The notes: a model not told the origin generated them from the letters alone. 64,000 nt of DNA from CALFML01 sp044222245 (GCA_044222245.1 JBGANQ010000016.1:62001-126000), one strand, 5' to 3'. Shown: positions 8,371-16,765, counted from the stretch's first letter. Program-made: numbers and translations.

Positions 8371-8577
8371 GCGAGCGCGGATGGCAAGCACGTCATCTCG
8401 GAATCCTGGGATAAGACGCTGAAGAGGTGGGACCTGGACAGCGGCACTTGCCTGGGCACTGTCTATGGAACTGGCCCAGTGCTCGCTGCGGCGCTGCAAG
8501 CCTCACGGCTTGTGGCAGGCGATGCCGCTGCCAAGTCCTTAGTTTGCAAGCACTTCGCACCGCCGCGGATCGTTTGA
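8371..8577 (+). pseudogene. WD40-repeat fragment
   Basis: About 68 codons read ADGKHVISESWDKTLKRWDL, then GTCLGTVYGTG and an Ala/Leu run with LVAGDAA. This is one complete WD40 blade (ending in RWDL, the WD dipeptide) and the beginning of the next, of the kind found at the end of NACHT or kinase-linked WD40 proteins in myxobacteria. There is no start or signal, and neighbouring blades are absent, so it is a leftover of a larger gene. About 190 bases separate it from the next gene, with nothing recognisable in between. Confidence 0.5.
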
Positions 8578-8770
8578 TAGTCCGTTTTCTCTCGGTTGCT
8601 ACGCTTCAGGTTGAGAGGTCGCCACCGAGAGACGGCGGCGCGCAAGTCTTCCGCGGCGCCGGCAGGCCCCTGCAGACTGGGGACTTGGGCGCCGATCGAT
8701 TCAGGCCCGCAGCGCTTGGCAGCGCGACTTTTGTGCTGACTTTTGGTGGGCGCGAGTCGCATCATGCGCC

Positions 8771-10171
8771 ATGCATCGCTTCGCTGCGGCTATCTTGTTG
8801 TGGACCGGGACGAGCTACGCGAAGCCGGCAAGTCCCTCCTCCGAGGTGGTCTTGCTCGAGAAGGTCATCGCGGACGAGCTGGCGCAGACCCGCACCCCGG
8901 GCGCGGCGATGGTCGTGGTCAAAGATGGAGCCGTGGTATACGCGCGCGGCTTCGGGCGCGCCAGCAGCGAAGGGTCGGCACCGGTGACCACAGCGACCCT
9001 GTTCCGGCTCGGCTCGACAACGAAGATGCTGACCGCGACGGCGGTGCTGAGCCTGGTCGCCGATGGCAAGCTGTCGCTCACGCAGCCGGTTACGCGGTAC
9101 CTGCCGACCCTGGGCGAGGCGTTTTCGCGCGTGACCCTGCAGCAGCTGCTCTCGCACTCGGCCGGGCTGTGCGAGGCGACCCCGAAGATCGACTCCAGAG
9201 ACGACGATGCGCTGGAAAGAGAGATCGCCGGCTGGGCAGGCACGCAGCGCTTCTACACCGACCCCGGCGCGCAATACTCATACGCGGGGCCGTCCTACTA
9301 TCTGTCTGGGCGGCTCCTCGAGCTCGTCACCGGCAAGCCGTACGCGGACGCCATGGAGCAGCTCGTCTTTGCGCCGCTCGGCATGAAGTCCTCGACGCTG
9401 CGCCCGCTGCTGGCGCTGACCCGGCCGCTCGCCCAGGGCCACGTCGCCAGCCTGGATGGCGTGCAGGTCGTGCGCCCCATGGTCGAAAACGTAGCCATGT
9501 ATCCGGGCGGCTCGGTGTTCTCGTGCGCCGATGATCTGGGGCGCTTCATGCTCGCCATGCTCGCCGGCGCACCACTTGGCAAGCCGCGGGTCGCCCGCGA
9601 GTTTTTGCAGCGCCGCTTTGCCCTGCCGACTCCGCCGCCCGACCGCGGGAAGTCCTTTTATGGCTTTGGCACCGTGGCGTACGATCTGGCCGAGGTGCCG
9701 GTGTTCGAGCACGGCGGCGTGCGGCGGGGCTACGGCTCTTTCATCCGCATGATTCCCGCCAAGCAGGTCGGCATCGCGGTGCTCGCCAACCTGAACGGCA
9801 CCAACCTGCGCAAGAGCGTCGCCCGGGCCACCCACATCTTCGCCGGCCTGGACGAGCCGCGCGACGAGCCGCGCCCGCCGATCGCGCCGCTTGCGTCCGA
9901 GCTCGCCGCAGTCGCCGGGGAATACAGGCAGTGCGGGCTGAGCTGGCGGTACTCGGTGGCGGGGGACACCCTCCTGCGCGAGTTCGCGGGTGAGAAGACC
10001 GTGATGAAGCGACGGGCCCCCTTATATTACGCCGCCGATGACGGTCAGGACGCGCTGTTCCTGCTCGATGCCAAGGGCCAGGTCGAGTACGTGCACTCCG
10101 ATCTGGTGAGCGCCAAGAAGCAGTCCGCCCCCGACCCCGGGCCACGCTCCGCCGCAGGTCGCGCGCCCTGA
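8771..10171 (+). CDS. Serine hydrolase of the beta-lactamase/esterase fold (class C type)
   Basis: 466 residues with a signal peptide (FAAAILLWTGTSYA). The catalytic Ser-Lys pair is S82-T-T-K85. The second motif, normally Y-x-N, is Y169-S-Y171: the Tyr base is kept but Asn is replaced. The third is HGG in FEHGGVRRGYGSF. After the catalytic domain (about 25-365) comes a roughly 90-residue lipocalin-like tail. Family members are D-aminopeptidases, esterases or beta-lactamase-like hydrolases acting in the periplasm. The substitution in the second motif argues against a true beta-lactamase. It is monocistronic. Confidence 0.85.
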   Translation: MHRFAAAILLWTGTSYAKPASPSSEVVLLEKVIADELAQTRTPGAAMVVVKDGAVVYARGFGRASSEGSAPVTTATLFRLGSTTKMLTATAVLSLVADGKLSLTQPVTRYLPTLGEAFSRVTLQQLLSHSAGLCEATPKIDSRDDDALEREIAGWAGTQRFYTDPGAQYSYAGPSYYLSGRLLELVTGKPYADAMEQLVFAPLGMKSSTLRPLLALTRPLAQGHVASLDGVQVVRPMVENVAMYPGGSVFSCADDLGRFMLAMLAGAPLGKPRVAREFLQRRFALPTPPPDRGKSFYGFGTVAYDLAEVPVFEHGGVRRGYGSFIRMIPAKQVGIAVLANLNGTNLRKSVARATHIFAGLDEPRDEPRPPIAPLASELAAVAGEYRQCGLSWRYSVAGDTLLREFAGEKTVMKRRAPLYYAADDGQDALFLLDAKGQVEYVHSDLVSAKKQSAPDPGPRSAAGRAP

Positions 10172-10186
10172 CGTCGGCGGCGCTGC

Positions 10187-11128
10187 TCAGCTGCGGTCGG
10201 AGCCAAAGGTGATCGCCCGCCGCACGGCAGAGAGCGGAGCGCGCTCGTCGAAGGAGATGCGACCGTCGCGGGACACCACACCGAGCCGCTGCCACAGCGC
10301 TTGCAGATCGACCGGCGCCGGCTTGTTCTTCATATCGTCATACAGTCGCCGCAGCACATCGCCGCCGATGGCGCGATCGCCCACGGCGAGCACGCGGTCG
10401 ATGGGCCACAGCTCCTCCAGCGTCCCGCCCTCGGCGACAATGGCGCGCAGCGCGTGCTCGATGCCCTTGCGGTTGTCGCTGCGCAGGCGAGTCTGGACAT
10501 CGGCCACCAGCCAGAACATCGCGCCTCCCCAGTAGGTGCGCCCCCAGCCGAACGTACAGTCCAGGCCCTGATCGCCGCGTCCGGGAAGTCCCTGCGGCAT
10601 GTCGCGCACCAGGTCGCCCCAGACCTGCTCCGCGCTCAGCGCATGAATGCGCGCGCGTCCGAGCGGCTCGGCGTAGGTCGCCAGGCCCTCCTCCATCCAG
10701 TGGTGGCAGCTGGCCAGGCTCGGGAAGCCAAGGTGGAACAGCTCGTGCGGCATCACCCAGTCCGCTTGCAGCTGGGCCGAGGTGGACTGCTCACCCAGCG
10801 CGATGTGGACTTGCGGGGGCTGGCTGCGGTAGGTCGTGCCGCCGCTTACCCCCTCGCCGTCTTCGATGCGGAGGTAGATGTGAGCCGCGCGCACGGGAAA
10901 GCGGCCGAGGTAGCTGCTCACCGCCTGGGCCGCGGTGTGGATCCAGTCCAGCACTGCCGCTTCGCCCACGGCGAGCCGTCCCGGCTCGAAGTGCACCTGC
11001 AGGGCGGCGTCGCCGACGCGCAGCTCGTAGGGGCGCGCGGGGCGGGCCGGCGGCAATGCGCTGCACCCCCAGAGGCAGACGAGCGCTCGGTTCAAGATCG
11101 CGAGGGACTGGCGGCGAAGCATCGTCAT
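10187..11128 (-). CDS. Gluzincin-type zinc metalloprotease-like lipoprotein
   Basis: 313 residues. A short N-terminus ends in LWGC (C22), which looks like a lipobox. The zinc site is H128-E-L-F-H132 with E147 in WMEEGLATYAE, i.e. HExxH plus a Glu in the second helix, as in M1/M61-like gluzincins. The preceding part (35-120) is a beta-rich domain. All zinc ligands and the catalytic Glu are present, so an active peptidase on the periplasmic side is likely, though the substrate is unknown. It converges with the serine hydrolase gene 15 bases away. Confidence 0.8.
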   Translation of the reverse strand: MTMLRRQSLAILNRALVCLWGCSALPPARPARPYELRVGDAALQVHFEPGRLAVGEAAVLDWIHTAAQAVSSYLGRFPVRAAHIYLRIEDGEGVSGGTTYRSQPPQVHIALGEQSTSAQLQADWVMPHELFHLGFPSLASCHHWMEEGLATYAEPLGRARIHALSAEQVWGDLVRDMPQGLPGRGDQGLDCTFGWGRTYWGGAMFWLVADVQTRLRSDNRKGIEHALRAIVAEGGTLEELWPIDRVLAVGDRAIGGDVLRRLYDDMKNKPAPVDLQALWQRLGVVSRDGRISFDERAPLSAVRRAITFGSDRS

Positions 11129-11322
11129 CGTACGCCTGAAGAAGCGCCCCGGCGCCCGTCCGCGCGGCGAGAACCAGGAGCTGCGGCAGCGGTCCCATTG
11201 TATGGCTGCACCGCGGCCGCGACAAGGGCAAGCCCCGGCGAGACGGCCGGTGGCCGTCGCTAGCGGCAGTCGAGCGGCCAGTGAGCGGCCGTCGCGCGCC
11301 AGTTGAAAGGCGGCGCGCCCGG

Positions 11323-11733
11323 TCAGCCCTTGGCGCGCATCTTGTTGCCCTTGGCGTCGTGGGTGACCTCGGCCAGGCCGAGCGCCTCCAGCAGCGGTGG
11401 AATGTACATGCCGAACCGGCCGCGCAGCCCTTTCTTAAGCCCATACCAGCCGCCGATGGGGTTATCGCTAGAGCGGCCCCAGGACTCCACCGTTCCCTCC
11501 TTGGCCGGCTTCTGCTCATCGGCGCTGCCGAGCTCCATCCAGTCGCCGTGCCCCTTCAGCATCGCGTGCAGCTCGTCGATGCAGCGCGGGTCGTAGTGCA
11601 AGACGGTCTTTCCCACCGTGCACACCAGCACCTGTTTGCCTCCAATGGTATCAAGGTGCATGGTGTAGTCGGCGGTCCCGGGCGGGGTCTTTAGCGCGAG
11701 CGGCTTGTCCTTGGTTCCGATCTGGTGCTTCAC
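11323..11733 (-). CDS. Conserved hypothetical protein (DUF6855-like)
   Basis: 136 residues, soluble, without signal or membrane segment. The central stretch LHAMLKGHGDWMELGSADEQ and the C-terminal NPIGGWYGLKKGLRGRFGMY are highly regular and resemble a small conserved family that I recall as DUF6855. I cannot verify the name. Function is unknown, although an aromatic and Gly/Lys-rich C-terminal half suggests ligand or nucleic-acid binding. Its ATG overlaps the stop of the preceding SRPBCC gene by 4 bases (ATGA), so it is the third gene of the AraC-SRPBCC operon. Confidence 0.7.
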   Translation of the reverse strand: MKHQIGTKDKPLALKTPPGTADYTMHLDTIGGKQVLVCTVGKTVLHYDPRCIDELHAMLKGHGDWMELGSADEQKPAKEGTVESWGRSSDNPIGGWYGLKKGLRGRFGMYIPPLLEALGLAEVTHDAKGNKMRAKG

Positions 11734-12179
11734 GACGCGCCTCCAGGCATGGACTCGGCTTTTTTCTTCAGGTCCGCAGCGAACTGATTAAACGACTCGT
11801 CAAAGGAAGGGATCATCCGGGCGAACAGGGGGAACAGCGGCCCGCCGATCTTCTCGTGCATGCTGAACGTCACGACCCCAGAGCCCTTGGGGGTAATTGC
11901 ATACGTGCGCCGGCCCATGGCGTCGCCCCAGACCAGCCGGCTCGGCGGCTGAAACTCGCGCACCGTCAGCTTGAAGGTCCGCTTGGGGTCGAGCGTCGAG
12001 CGCAGCGCGATCTTGCTCCCCGCTGCGATCTGCCCCTCGATGGACAGCACCGTCGAGCTCCACGAAGGGTACAGCGCGGCGTTGGTCAAAAGCGACCACA
12101 GGATCTCGGGGGTCGCGCGGATGTCGATCGCCACCTCGGTCTCTCGCGAGAACAGGCGGCTCTTAGTCGTCGCAGTCAT
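11730..12179 (-). CDS. SRPBCC-family (polyketide cyclase/START-like) protein
   Basis: 149 residues in the SRPBCC helix-grip fold: VAIDIRATPEILWSLLTNAALYPSW opens it, SKIALRSTLDP and FKLTVREFQPPSRLVW form the sheet, and a long C-terminal helix (FARMIPSFDESFNQFAADLKK) closes the pocket. Such proteins bind hydrophobic ligands. Start and stop overlap both neighbours by 4 bases, so this operon is tightly coupled. Context with an AraC regulator and a small DUF suggests a ligand-sensing or stress-responsive unit. Confidence 0.85.
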   Translation of the reverse strand: MTATTKSRLFSRETEVAIDIRATPEILWSLLTNAALYPSWSSTVLSIEGQIAAGSKIALRSTLDPKRTFKLTVREFQPPSRLVWGDAMGRRTYAITPKGSGVVTFSMHEKIGGPLFPLFARMIPSFDESFNQFAADLKKKAESMPGGAS

Positions 12180-13066
12180 CTTTTTTGCTCCTTGCGATGG
12201 CGAAGCGAAGTTTCGCCATGTTCGGCCCCGGCGTCTTGTAAAAATTGGACAAGGTTGGGGCTGAAGTCAGCCGGCGCGCCTGCGGGGAAGTAGCCGACCT
12301 GGGCGCTCGGCACCACGCCGGCGAAGGTCCGACAGTCCCGCACGAAGTGCGACTGATCATAGTAGCCGCACCGCGCCGCGACATCCGCGAGCGTGCACCC
12401 CGGGTGCCCCTTGAGCAGCAGCAGCGCATTCTGGAAGCGCACGATCCGCGCGAAGGTCTTGGGACTAAACCCCAGGTGGTCGCGAAACAGCCGGTCCAGC
12501 TGCCGGATGGCGATCGACCCGAGCTCGCACAGCTCGTCGATGCGGACCAGACCCCCCGCGGCTTCGATCTTGGCCTTGAGGCGGTGCAGGGTCTGCTGTC
12601 CGGGCGTGGGGCGCAGCCGGCCGAGGAAGAAGGCATCAAGCAGCTGGGCCTGGGCGTGCAGATCGTCGCCGGCGGCGCGCAGCTCTTGCTCTAGCGGCAG
12701 CAGGCTTTTGCCAAAGACCTCGGCGACCGGGACCACGCGGTTATTCCACCTGTGGACCGGTGGCGTCACAAAAGGCGCCAGTCCCGCTGTATGAAAGCGC
12801 ACGCCGACGACGTGCATGGCGCCCTTTTGCGAGATCTTGATCGGATAGCTGCGCTGCGCGTCCAGGTTGGAGTCGAGGTAGCTGCGCGGGGGCTCACCGA
12901 TGCGGGTGCGGGTGTAGGGGTCGCCGAAGTTGAAGATCAAGTCGGCTCGCGCATCGACAAAGACGTCCACCGAGAGCTCGAAGGGCGCTTGCGCTCCGGT
13001 CTGGAGAAACCAGTAGTTCGCGATGTAGGCGGACAGCGTCACCGCAGGCTGGCTGATCAGGTACAC
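12176..13066 (-). CDS. AraC-family transcriptional regulator
   Basis: About 296 residues. The N-terminal half is a sensor of the type found before AraC helices in many soil bacteria (AYIANYWFLQ, ADLIFNFGDPY, VGVRFHTAGLAPF). The C-terminal 100 residues carry the two helix-turn-helix units, the second with the signature CGYYDQSHFVRDCRTFAGVVP. The start is uncertain: a GTG at 13066 gives the usual sensor start (VYLISQP), while a GTG at 13129 would add 21 unlike residues. It is the first gene of the operon and probably controls the two genes behind it. Confidence 0.8.
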   Translation of the reverse strand: MYLISQPAVTLSAYIANYWFLQTGAQAPFELSVDVFVDARADLIFNFGDPYTRTRIGEPPRSYLDSNLDAQRSYPIKISQKGAMHVVGVRFHTAGLAPFVTPPVHRWNNRVVPVAEVFGKSLLPLEQELRAAGDDLHAQAQLLDAFFLGRLRPTPGQQTLHRLKAKIEAAGGLVRIDELCELGSIAIRQLDRLFRDHLGFSPKTFARIVRFQNALLLLKGHPGCTLADVAARCGYYDQSHFVRDCRTFAGVVPSAQVGYFPAGAPADFSPNLVQFLQDAGAEHGETSLRHRKEQKR

Positions 13067-13350
13067 GGATACTCGCTGTTCGCTTATCACTAACCGGCAC
13101 CCGTTACAAGCCTGGTCTGCGGCCGCCACCGCCGCGGAGCCCTCAAGGCTTCTTCACTGGCGAGCTGACGCTTGCCGCTGTCCTCAAGGCCCGCCGTCGC
13201 CACCTCGAGCAGGAGACCCGGCGCGAGCGCCCGATTCCCATCCATCAAGTGCTGCTCAAGCTCCGCCGGCGCGGGCCCGCTCAAGATTAAGCCGAGACGA
13301 AAGTAGGGCCGCTGCGCAGCGCGCCTGACCTAGTCCCCTAGAGCCGCGCG

Positions 13351-14010
13351 CTACGGGCGGTCGGCAGTCACGATGCGGAGGTGTTTCATCAGGCGCGTCG
13401 CCGCGCCGATGCTTGGCGACATCGCGGCACCGAGCTGCGGCACGCCCTCGTCGCGCACCACGGCAAAGCCGTAGCGGCTCAGCAGCGTGCGCATCGCCTC
13501 GGGGGTGAAGGCGGAGCGGAAGGGCTCGCCCAGGAGCCCCACCGCCAGGCCCACCAGGCGCATGATCAGCGCCGGCTGAGTATACAAGATCACCAGGCGG
13601 CTGCCGGGGGCCGAGCGGGGCGAAAGGGCCGCGAGCGTCGCTTCCACCTGCTCGGCAGTCAGGTACATCACCACGCCCTCCCAGATCCAGGCCGTCGGCT
13701 GCATCGGGTCATGGCCAGCGGCTGCCAGCGCGTCGCCGAGCTTGTCGCGGGTGAAGTCAACCGGGACAAAGCGCACCTCCCGCGCTCGCAGGGTGAGCGC
13801 CGCTGCCCGCTGGCGCTTGAGCTGCTGCGAATCGGGGTGATCGACCTCGAAGACCACCGCGTCACGGAGCTCGTCCATGCGCCAGGCCCGCCCATCCAGT
13901 CCTGCCCCGAGGATCACCACCTGGGACGTCCGGCAGCCGCGCAGCGACTCGTCGATCTCCACGGTGCGTGCCGTCATCATGGTTCTGAGCGCAAGGGCTC
14001 TGAAGGGCAA
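13351..14010 (-). CDS. SAM-dependent methyltransferase (leucine carboxyl methyltransferase-like)
   Basis: 219 residues of the LCMT-like/TIGR00027 type. Motif I is VVILGAGLDGRAWRM, followed by FEVDHPDSQQLKRQ (acidic loop binding the ribose), then VPVDFTRDKLGDAL and WIWEGVVMYLTAEQV, which are the hallmark segments. Family members are usually 260-300 residues, and here about 50 N-terminal residues are lacking. The only start is a TTG at 14010, without a clear ribosome binding site. The frame stays open about 70 bases further. It may be 5'-truncated, in line with the broken genes around it. The SAM site itself is complete. Confidence 0.65.
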   Translation of the reverse strand: MPFRALALRTMMTARTVEIDESLRGCRTSQVVILGAGLDGRAWRMDELRDAVVFEVDHPDSQQLKRQRAAALTLRAREVRFVPVDFTRDKLGDALAAAGHDPMQPTAWIWEGVVMYLTAEQVEATLAALSPRSAPGSRLVILYTQPALIMRLVGLAVGLLGEPFRSAFTPEAMRTLLSRYGFAVVRDEGVPQLGAAMSPSIGAATRLMKHLRIVTADRP

Positions 14011-14254
14011 GCCGGGAAACTTGCCCTGGCCGGCTGCGGGAATCGATCCGCAGTCGATCCGTGGGGCCTCCTGAAGGCTGCTTCAGCGACGGGAGATAGG
14101 AGAGCGTACAGCACAGGTTGTAAGGTGTCCATCTTGCGGCCAGTACTATCCCGAGAGTGGACGCCACAGCTGCGGCACGCCCGATACGATCAGGTGCCCA
14201 TCGTGCTCGGTGGACTATCCGTTTGGCGGCGTGCATCAGTGCGCAACTACCGGG

Positions 14255-14698
14255 ATGCTGAACAAGACGCTGCCGCTGCCGGCGGCGGCCGATCCGCTGG
14301 TGGGGACGCTGGTCGGGGGGCGCTATCAGATCCTGGCCAAGCTCGGCCACGGCGGCATGGGAGCTGTATATGAGGCGGTCCAGGACTCGATTGAGCGCCG
14401 GGTGGCGATCAAAGTCCTGCTCCCCTCGGTCGCCCAGGACGCCGAGATCTCCAAGCGGTTCGTCAACGAGGCGCGCGCCGTCAACCGCGTCAATCATCCG
14501 GGCCTGGTCCAGGTCTCGGACTTCGGGCAGCTCGATAGCGGGGCGCCCTACATTGTCATGGAGTTCCTCAAGGGGGAGACGCTGCGCCAGCGCATGAGCC
14601 GCTTTGGCGGCGGACTCCCGACCACGGAAGTGGTGGAGCTCGGCAGCCAGATAGCCGAGTCGCTGACCGCTGCCCATGGCCTGGGGATCATTCATCGA
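14255..14698 (+). pseudogene. Ser/Thr protein kinase, 5' half of an interrupted gene
   Basis: The first 148 codons of a bacterial Hanks-type kinase. YQILAKLGHGGMGAVYE (G-loop), VAIKVL with K53, a helix C Glu region (RFVNEARAVNRVNHPG) and the hinge YIVMEFLKGETL are intact. The frame stops matching exactly after GLGIIHR, the H and R of the HRD motif. The missing rest, beginning DLKPEN, is found at 16772 in the same orientation. Between them lies about 2.07 kb of unrelated DNA. Translation would continue into 62 random codons (to 14884). Without the catalytic loop this half cannot phosphorylate. Confidence 0.85.
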
Positions 14699-14699
14699 G
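14693..14699 (+). repeat. Left copy of the 7-bp direct repeat flanking the insert
   Basis: CATCGAG encodes the His-Arg of the kinase HRD motif plus the first base of the next codon. The same 7 bases occur at 16766-16772. This is the pattern of a target-site duplication. Confidence 0.65.
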
Positions 14700-14859
14700 C
14701 ACCATGCTCTCAGTCGAGAAGCTGGGTCCAGGCTTTCCAGCGGCCGCCGGCGGCGAAGGACTCGCGGTGGAAACCTGATGCCAGGGCTTCACGCCCAGGG
14801 CGGTCACGCAAGGCGCCGGGGCGAGAGCGGAGGCCGCGGCGGCGCGGCTCGACCGGGCC

Positions 14860-15579
14860 TCAGGCCGCTGGGCGCGCGGCTTGACTGAACAGGTAGACGC
14901 CGCGCCGCAGTCCGTGTACGAAGCCCCGCGGCGCGAGGCCGCGACCTTCGCGAAAGGGCGAGAAGCGCAGCGATGCCTGATCCAGCGTGAGCTCGGTGGT
15001 CAGGTGCAGCTCTGCCACCGGGTGCCAGGTTGCGCCGGGGGCATCCTGGGCCTGCAGCTGCAGCACCGCGGTGCCGGCGGCGGCGGCGGCAGCGAGGCGG
15101 CGGTTGCGGTCGGCGGCTGCCGGTGCTGGGGCCGCGGGTCGCAGGCGAAAGCGCAGCGAGCCGACCCCGCTGACTTCAAAGGGCGACACGCCATAATAGG
15201 TATTATCCAGGAAGTCGTGCACGTTGGTCCACAGCGGCGCCACCGGCGTCAGCACCGGCAGCGGGATGGTCGCCAGCAGCAGATCCTGATCGCCGCTTTG
15301 GGGCGCTGCGCCGGGCGTGTCCTGAAAGCGCACGGCGATGCCGAGGACATCCGGCCGCTCATGGCTGCGCCACCACGCCCCCGAGAGGCGCACAAGGGCC
15401 GCCGGACCAAGCCGCTCGCCCAGACTCTGCAGCGTCCCGGCGCTCGGCACCACGTCGGCCCGGTAGCAGACGCCGCTCGGGTGAAAAAACCGCGCCTGCC
15501 GCAGGAAGCTGCCGACTCCGAACAGCGGCGCCAGGAAGAGCCCAGCGGCCCTTCCCAGAAGTCCAGTTAAATCCGTCAT
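14860..15579 (-). CDS. Catalase-superfamily-like hypothetical protein
   Basis: About 239 residues, inside the insert. I recognise only distant resemblance to the catalase-related proteins annotated in myxobacteria: RFFHPSGVCYRADV near the start, VRLSGAWWRSHERPDVLGIA and a central VAPLWTNVHDFLDNTYYGVS segment. The haem-ligand Tyr and catalytic His of true catalases cannot be placed, so catalase activity should not be assumed. The start at 15579 (MTDLTGLLGR) is the simplest; two further ATGs lie within the preceding 45 bases and no strong ribosome binding site distinguishes them. It faces away from the lipoprotein gene. Confidence 0.6.
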   Translation of the reverse strand: MTDLTGLLGRAAGLFLAPLFGVGSFLRQARFFHPSGVCYRADVVPSAGTLQSLGERLGPAALVRLSGAWWRSHERPDVLGIAVRFQDTPGAAPQSGDQDLLLATIPLPVLTPVAPLWTNVHDFLDNTYYGVSPFEVSGVGSLRFRLRPAAPAPAAADRNRRLAAAAAAGTAVLQLQAQDAPGATWHPVAELHLTTELTLDQASLRFSPFREGRGLAPRGFVHGLRRGVYLFSQAARPAA

Positions 15580-15687
15580 AGGAGCAAGCATGGGAGCCAA
15601 CTGGGCAATGCGCAAGGACAGCATTGTCGGCGCGAGCTATTGGTCTGTCTCTTGTATACTATTCTTGTCGGATAAAAAGGAGGCTAC

Positions 15688-16041
15688 ATGAAAGCGCCCA
15701 CTCTGCTCGGCTGTCTGCTACTGGGACTATCCCTTGCCAGCTGCGGAACTCCAGTCAACCAGCCCTACGAAGCCTGCGACTACGGACACGCCTGCACGGG
15801 GGGGACCCAGTGCCTGCAGACGAGCCTCCCGGCCTCGTCCGGCTTCACCGGAGCCCTGTGCACCAACGTCTGCAACCAGCCCGCCGACTGCCTGCAGGAT
15901 CTGCAGAACTACGCGACGATCTGTGTCAACTCGCAGTGTTACATCCAGTGCCCGACCGGCGGCTACAACTGCCCGTACGGCACCGGCTGCCTGCAGTTTT
16001 CCGATCAGTTCGGGTATCCAGTCAACCTCTGTACGCCCTGA
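15688..16041 (+). CDS. Cys-rich lipoprotein
   Basis: 117 residues. A classic lipoprotein signal (KAPTLLGCLLLGLSLASC, lipobox LASC) precedes a mature part with about eleven Cys spaced like small disulfide-rich modules (YEACDYGHAC, LCTNVCNQPADC, CYIQCPTGGYNC). This type of disulfide-rich surface lipoprotein is common in myxobacteria. The role is unknown. AAGGAGG lies 6 bases before the ATG, and a TATACT -10-like hexamer is at 15655-15660. A strong terminator follows at 16102. It is part of the insert in the kinase gene. Confidence 0.8.
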   Translation: MKAPTLLGCLLLGLSLASCGTPVNQPYEACDYGHACTGGTQCLQTSLPASSGFTGALCTNVCNQPADCLQDLQNYATICVNSQCYIQCPTGGYNCPYGTGCLQFSDQFGYPVNLCTP

Positions 16042-16101
16042 GCGCGACCTGGCCGGGGTGCGCCGCCGCGCGCGCGGACGGCGGAGTCGCTGCGGCCGGA
16101 C

Positions 16102-16138
16102 AAAAAAAGGCGCCAGAGGGAATCTGGCGCCTTTTTTC
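16102..16138. terminator. Strong bidirectional intrinsic terminator
   Basis: GGCGCCAGA and TCTGGCGCC form a perfect stem with a GGGAA loop, preceded by a run of A and followed by a run of T, so the stem extends to 15 bp and works on both strands. It separates the lipoprotein gene from the convergent gene ending at 16176. Confidence 0.85.
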
Positions 16139-16175
16139 TTGCCGCAGCTCGGCGCCGTCAGCGCCGTGCCGGGAG

Positions 16176-16475
16176 CTACTTGGTCTTGGTCTCGGTCTCG
16201 GTCTTGTTCGTGGTCTTGACCGTGCCGTCGTCGTTCTTGTCCTTGGTGGTCTTGGTCTTCTTGGTGGTCTCGGTCCCGGTGTTCGGGTCTGCGGTCTTAA
16301 CCTCGGTGTTGACCTCGCCGGTCCCGTCGCTCTTGACGTCCTTTTTCTTCTTGACCGAGACCTTGGTGCCGTCGGCCTTCACGGTCTCCGACTTGGTCTT
16401 GGTGGCCTCGTCGGCCAGGGCGGGGCCGGCAAGGAGGAGCGTGCTGGCGAGGAGGGCGCTGAATAAACGAGTCAT
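16176..16475 (-). CDS. Exported Lys/Thr-rich repetitive protein
   Basis: 99 residues. A good signal peptide (TRLFSALLASTLLLAGPALA, cleavage after ALA) is followed by about 79 residues made nearly only of Lys, Thr, Asp, Glu, Val and Gly, in loose repeats such as ETVKADGTKVSVKKKKD and TETTKKTKTTKDKNDDGTVK. It has no Cys and no hydrophobic core, so it is expected to be disordered. It could bind polyanions or calcium. The start at 16475 is set by the signal peptide. It is the last gene in the insert. Confidence 0.7.
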   Translation of the reverse strand: MTRLFSALLASTLLLAGPALADEATKTKSETVKADGTKVSVKKKKDVKSDGTGEVNTEVKTADPNTGTETTKKTKTTKDKNDDGTVKTTNKTETETKTK

Positions 16476-16634
16476 GGTTGGTCTCCTTGAAGTGATTGGT
16501 TGGCCACCGGCGGCTTGCGGCTCGCTGGTGAGGTTCGTCCTTTTGCGAAAGCACGCGACATGCCATTTCATCCGCATTGGGCGGTAGGGTTCTCGACCAG
16601 TAGCTCAGCGGGGAGGGCGGCCAGGGCCCAAGGG

Positions 16635-16675
16635 GTGTGCGAATCTGACACGCTGTGTCAGTCTGCCGCGCACAC
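16635..16675. promoter_or_regulatory. Nested inverted repeats (operator-like) upstream of the Lys/Thr-rich gene
   Basis: The inner pair is CTGACAC-GCT-GTGTCAG (16645-16661). An outer pair, GTGTGCG (16635-16641) and CGCACAC (16669-16675), brackets it. The inner element has the size and symmetry of a TetR-type operator. No regulator gene is adjacent. Confidence 0.4.
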
Positions 16676-16744
16676 CGGGCGCCTCGGGCGCAAGCAGTGT
16701 TCCAGCTCTGTTCCACGGCGCCATCCGCTGCGCGTCCGGCGACG

Positions 16745-16758
16745 GCCTGGCGCCAGGC
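16745..16758. repeat. 14-bp perfect palindrome near the right end of the insert
   Basis: GCCTGGCGCCAGGC is self-complementary and ends 7 bases before the right heptamer. It could be part of an element end. No equal copy exists at the left end. Confidence 0.35.
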
Positions 16759-16765
16759 AATCGGA

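Larger units (their letters stand above)
14700..16765. mobile_element. 2.07-kb insert inside the kinase gene (no transposase seen)
   Basis: This block separates two halves of one kinase gene and is bounded by identical CATCGAG heptamers. Removing the block plus one heptamer rejoins the reading frame exactly at HR-DLKPEN. It carries three genes: a catalase-like protein, a Cys-rich lipoprotein and a Lys/Thr-rich exported protein. I see no transposase, integrase or convincing terminal inverted repeats. The ends only share CTGG-NN-CCAG palindromes (14722-14731; within 16745-16758). It may be a non-autonomous element moved in trans. The mechanism is not known. Confidence 0.6.

Noticed and set aside
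13090..13290. Short open frames between the AraC regulator and the methyltransferase
   Set aside because: A plus-strand stretch (ELTLAAVLKARRRHLEQE) looks faintly coding but has no start and no family resemblance.
14700..16765. Insert in the kinase gene as a standard insertion sequence
   Set aside because: No transposase, no DDE or HUH motifs and no matching terminal inverted repeats were seen.
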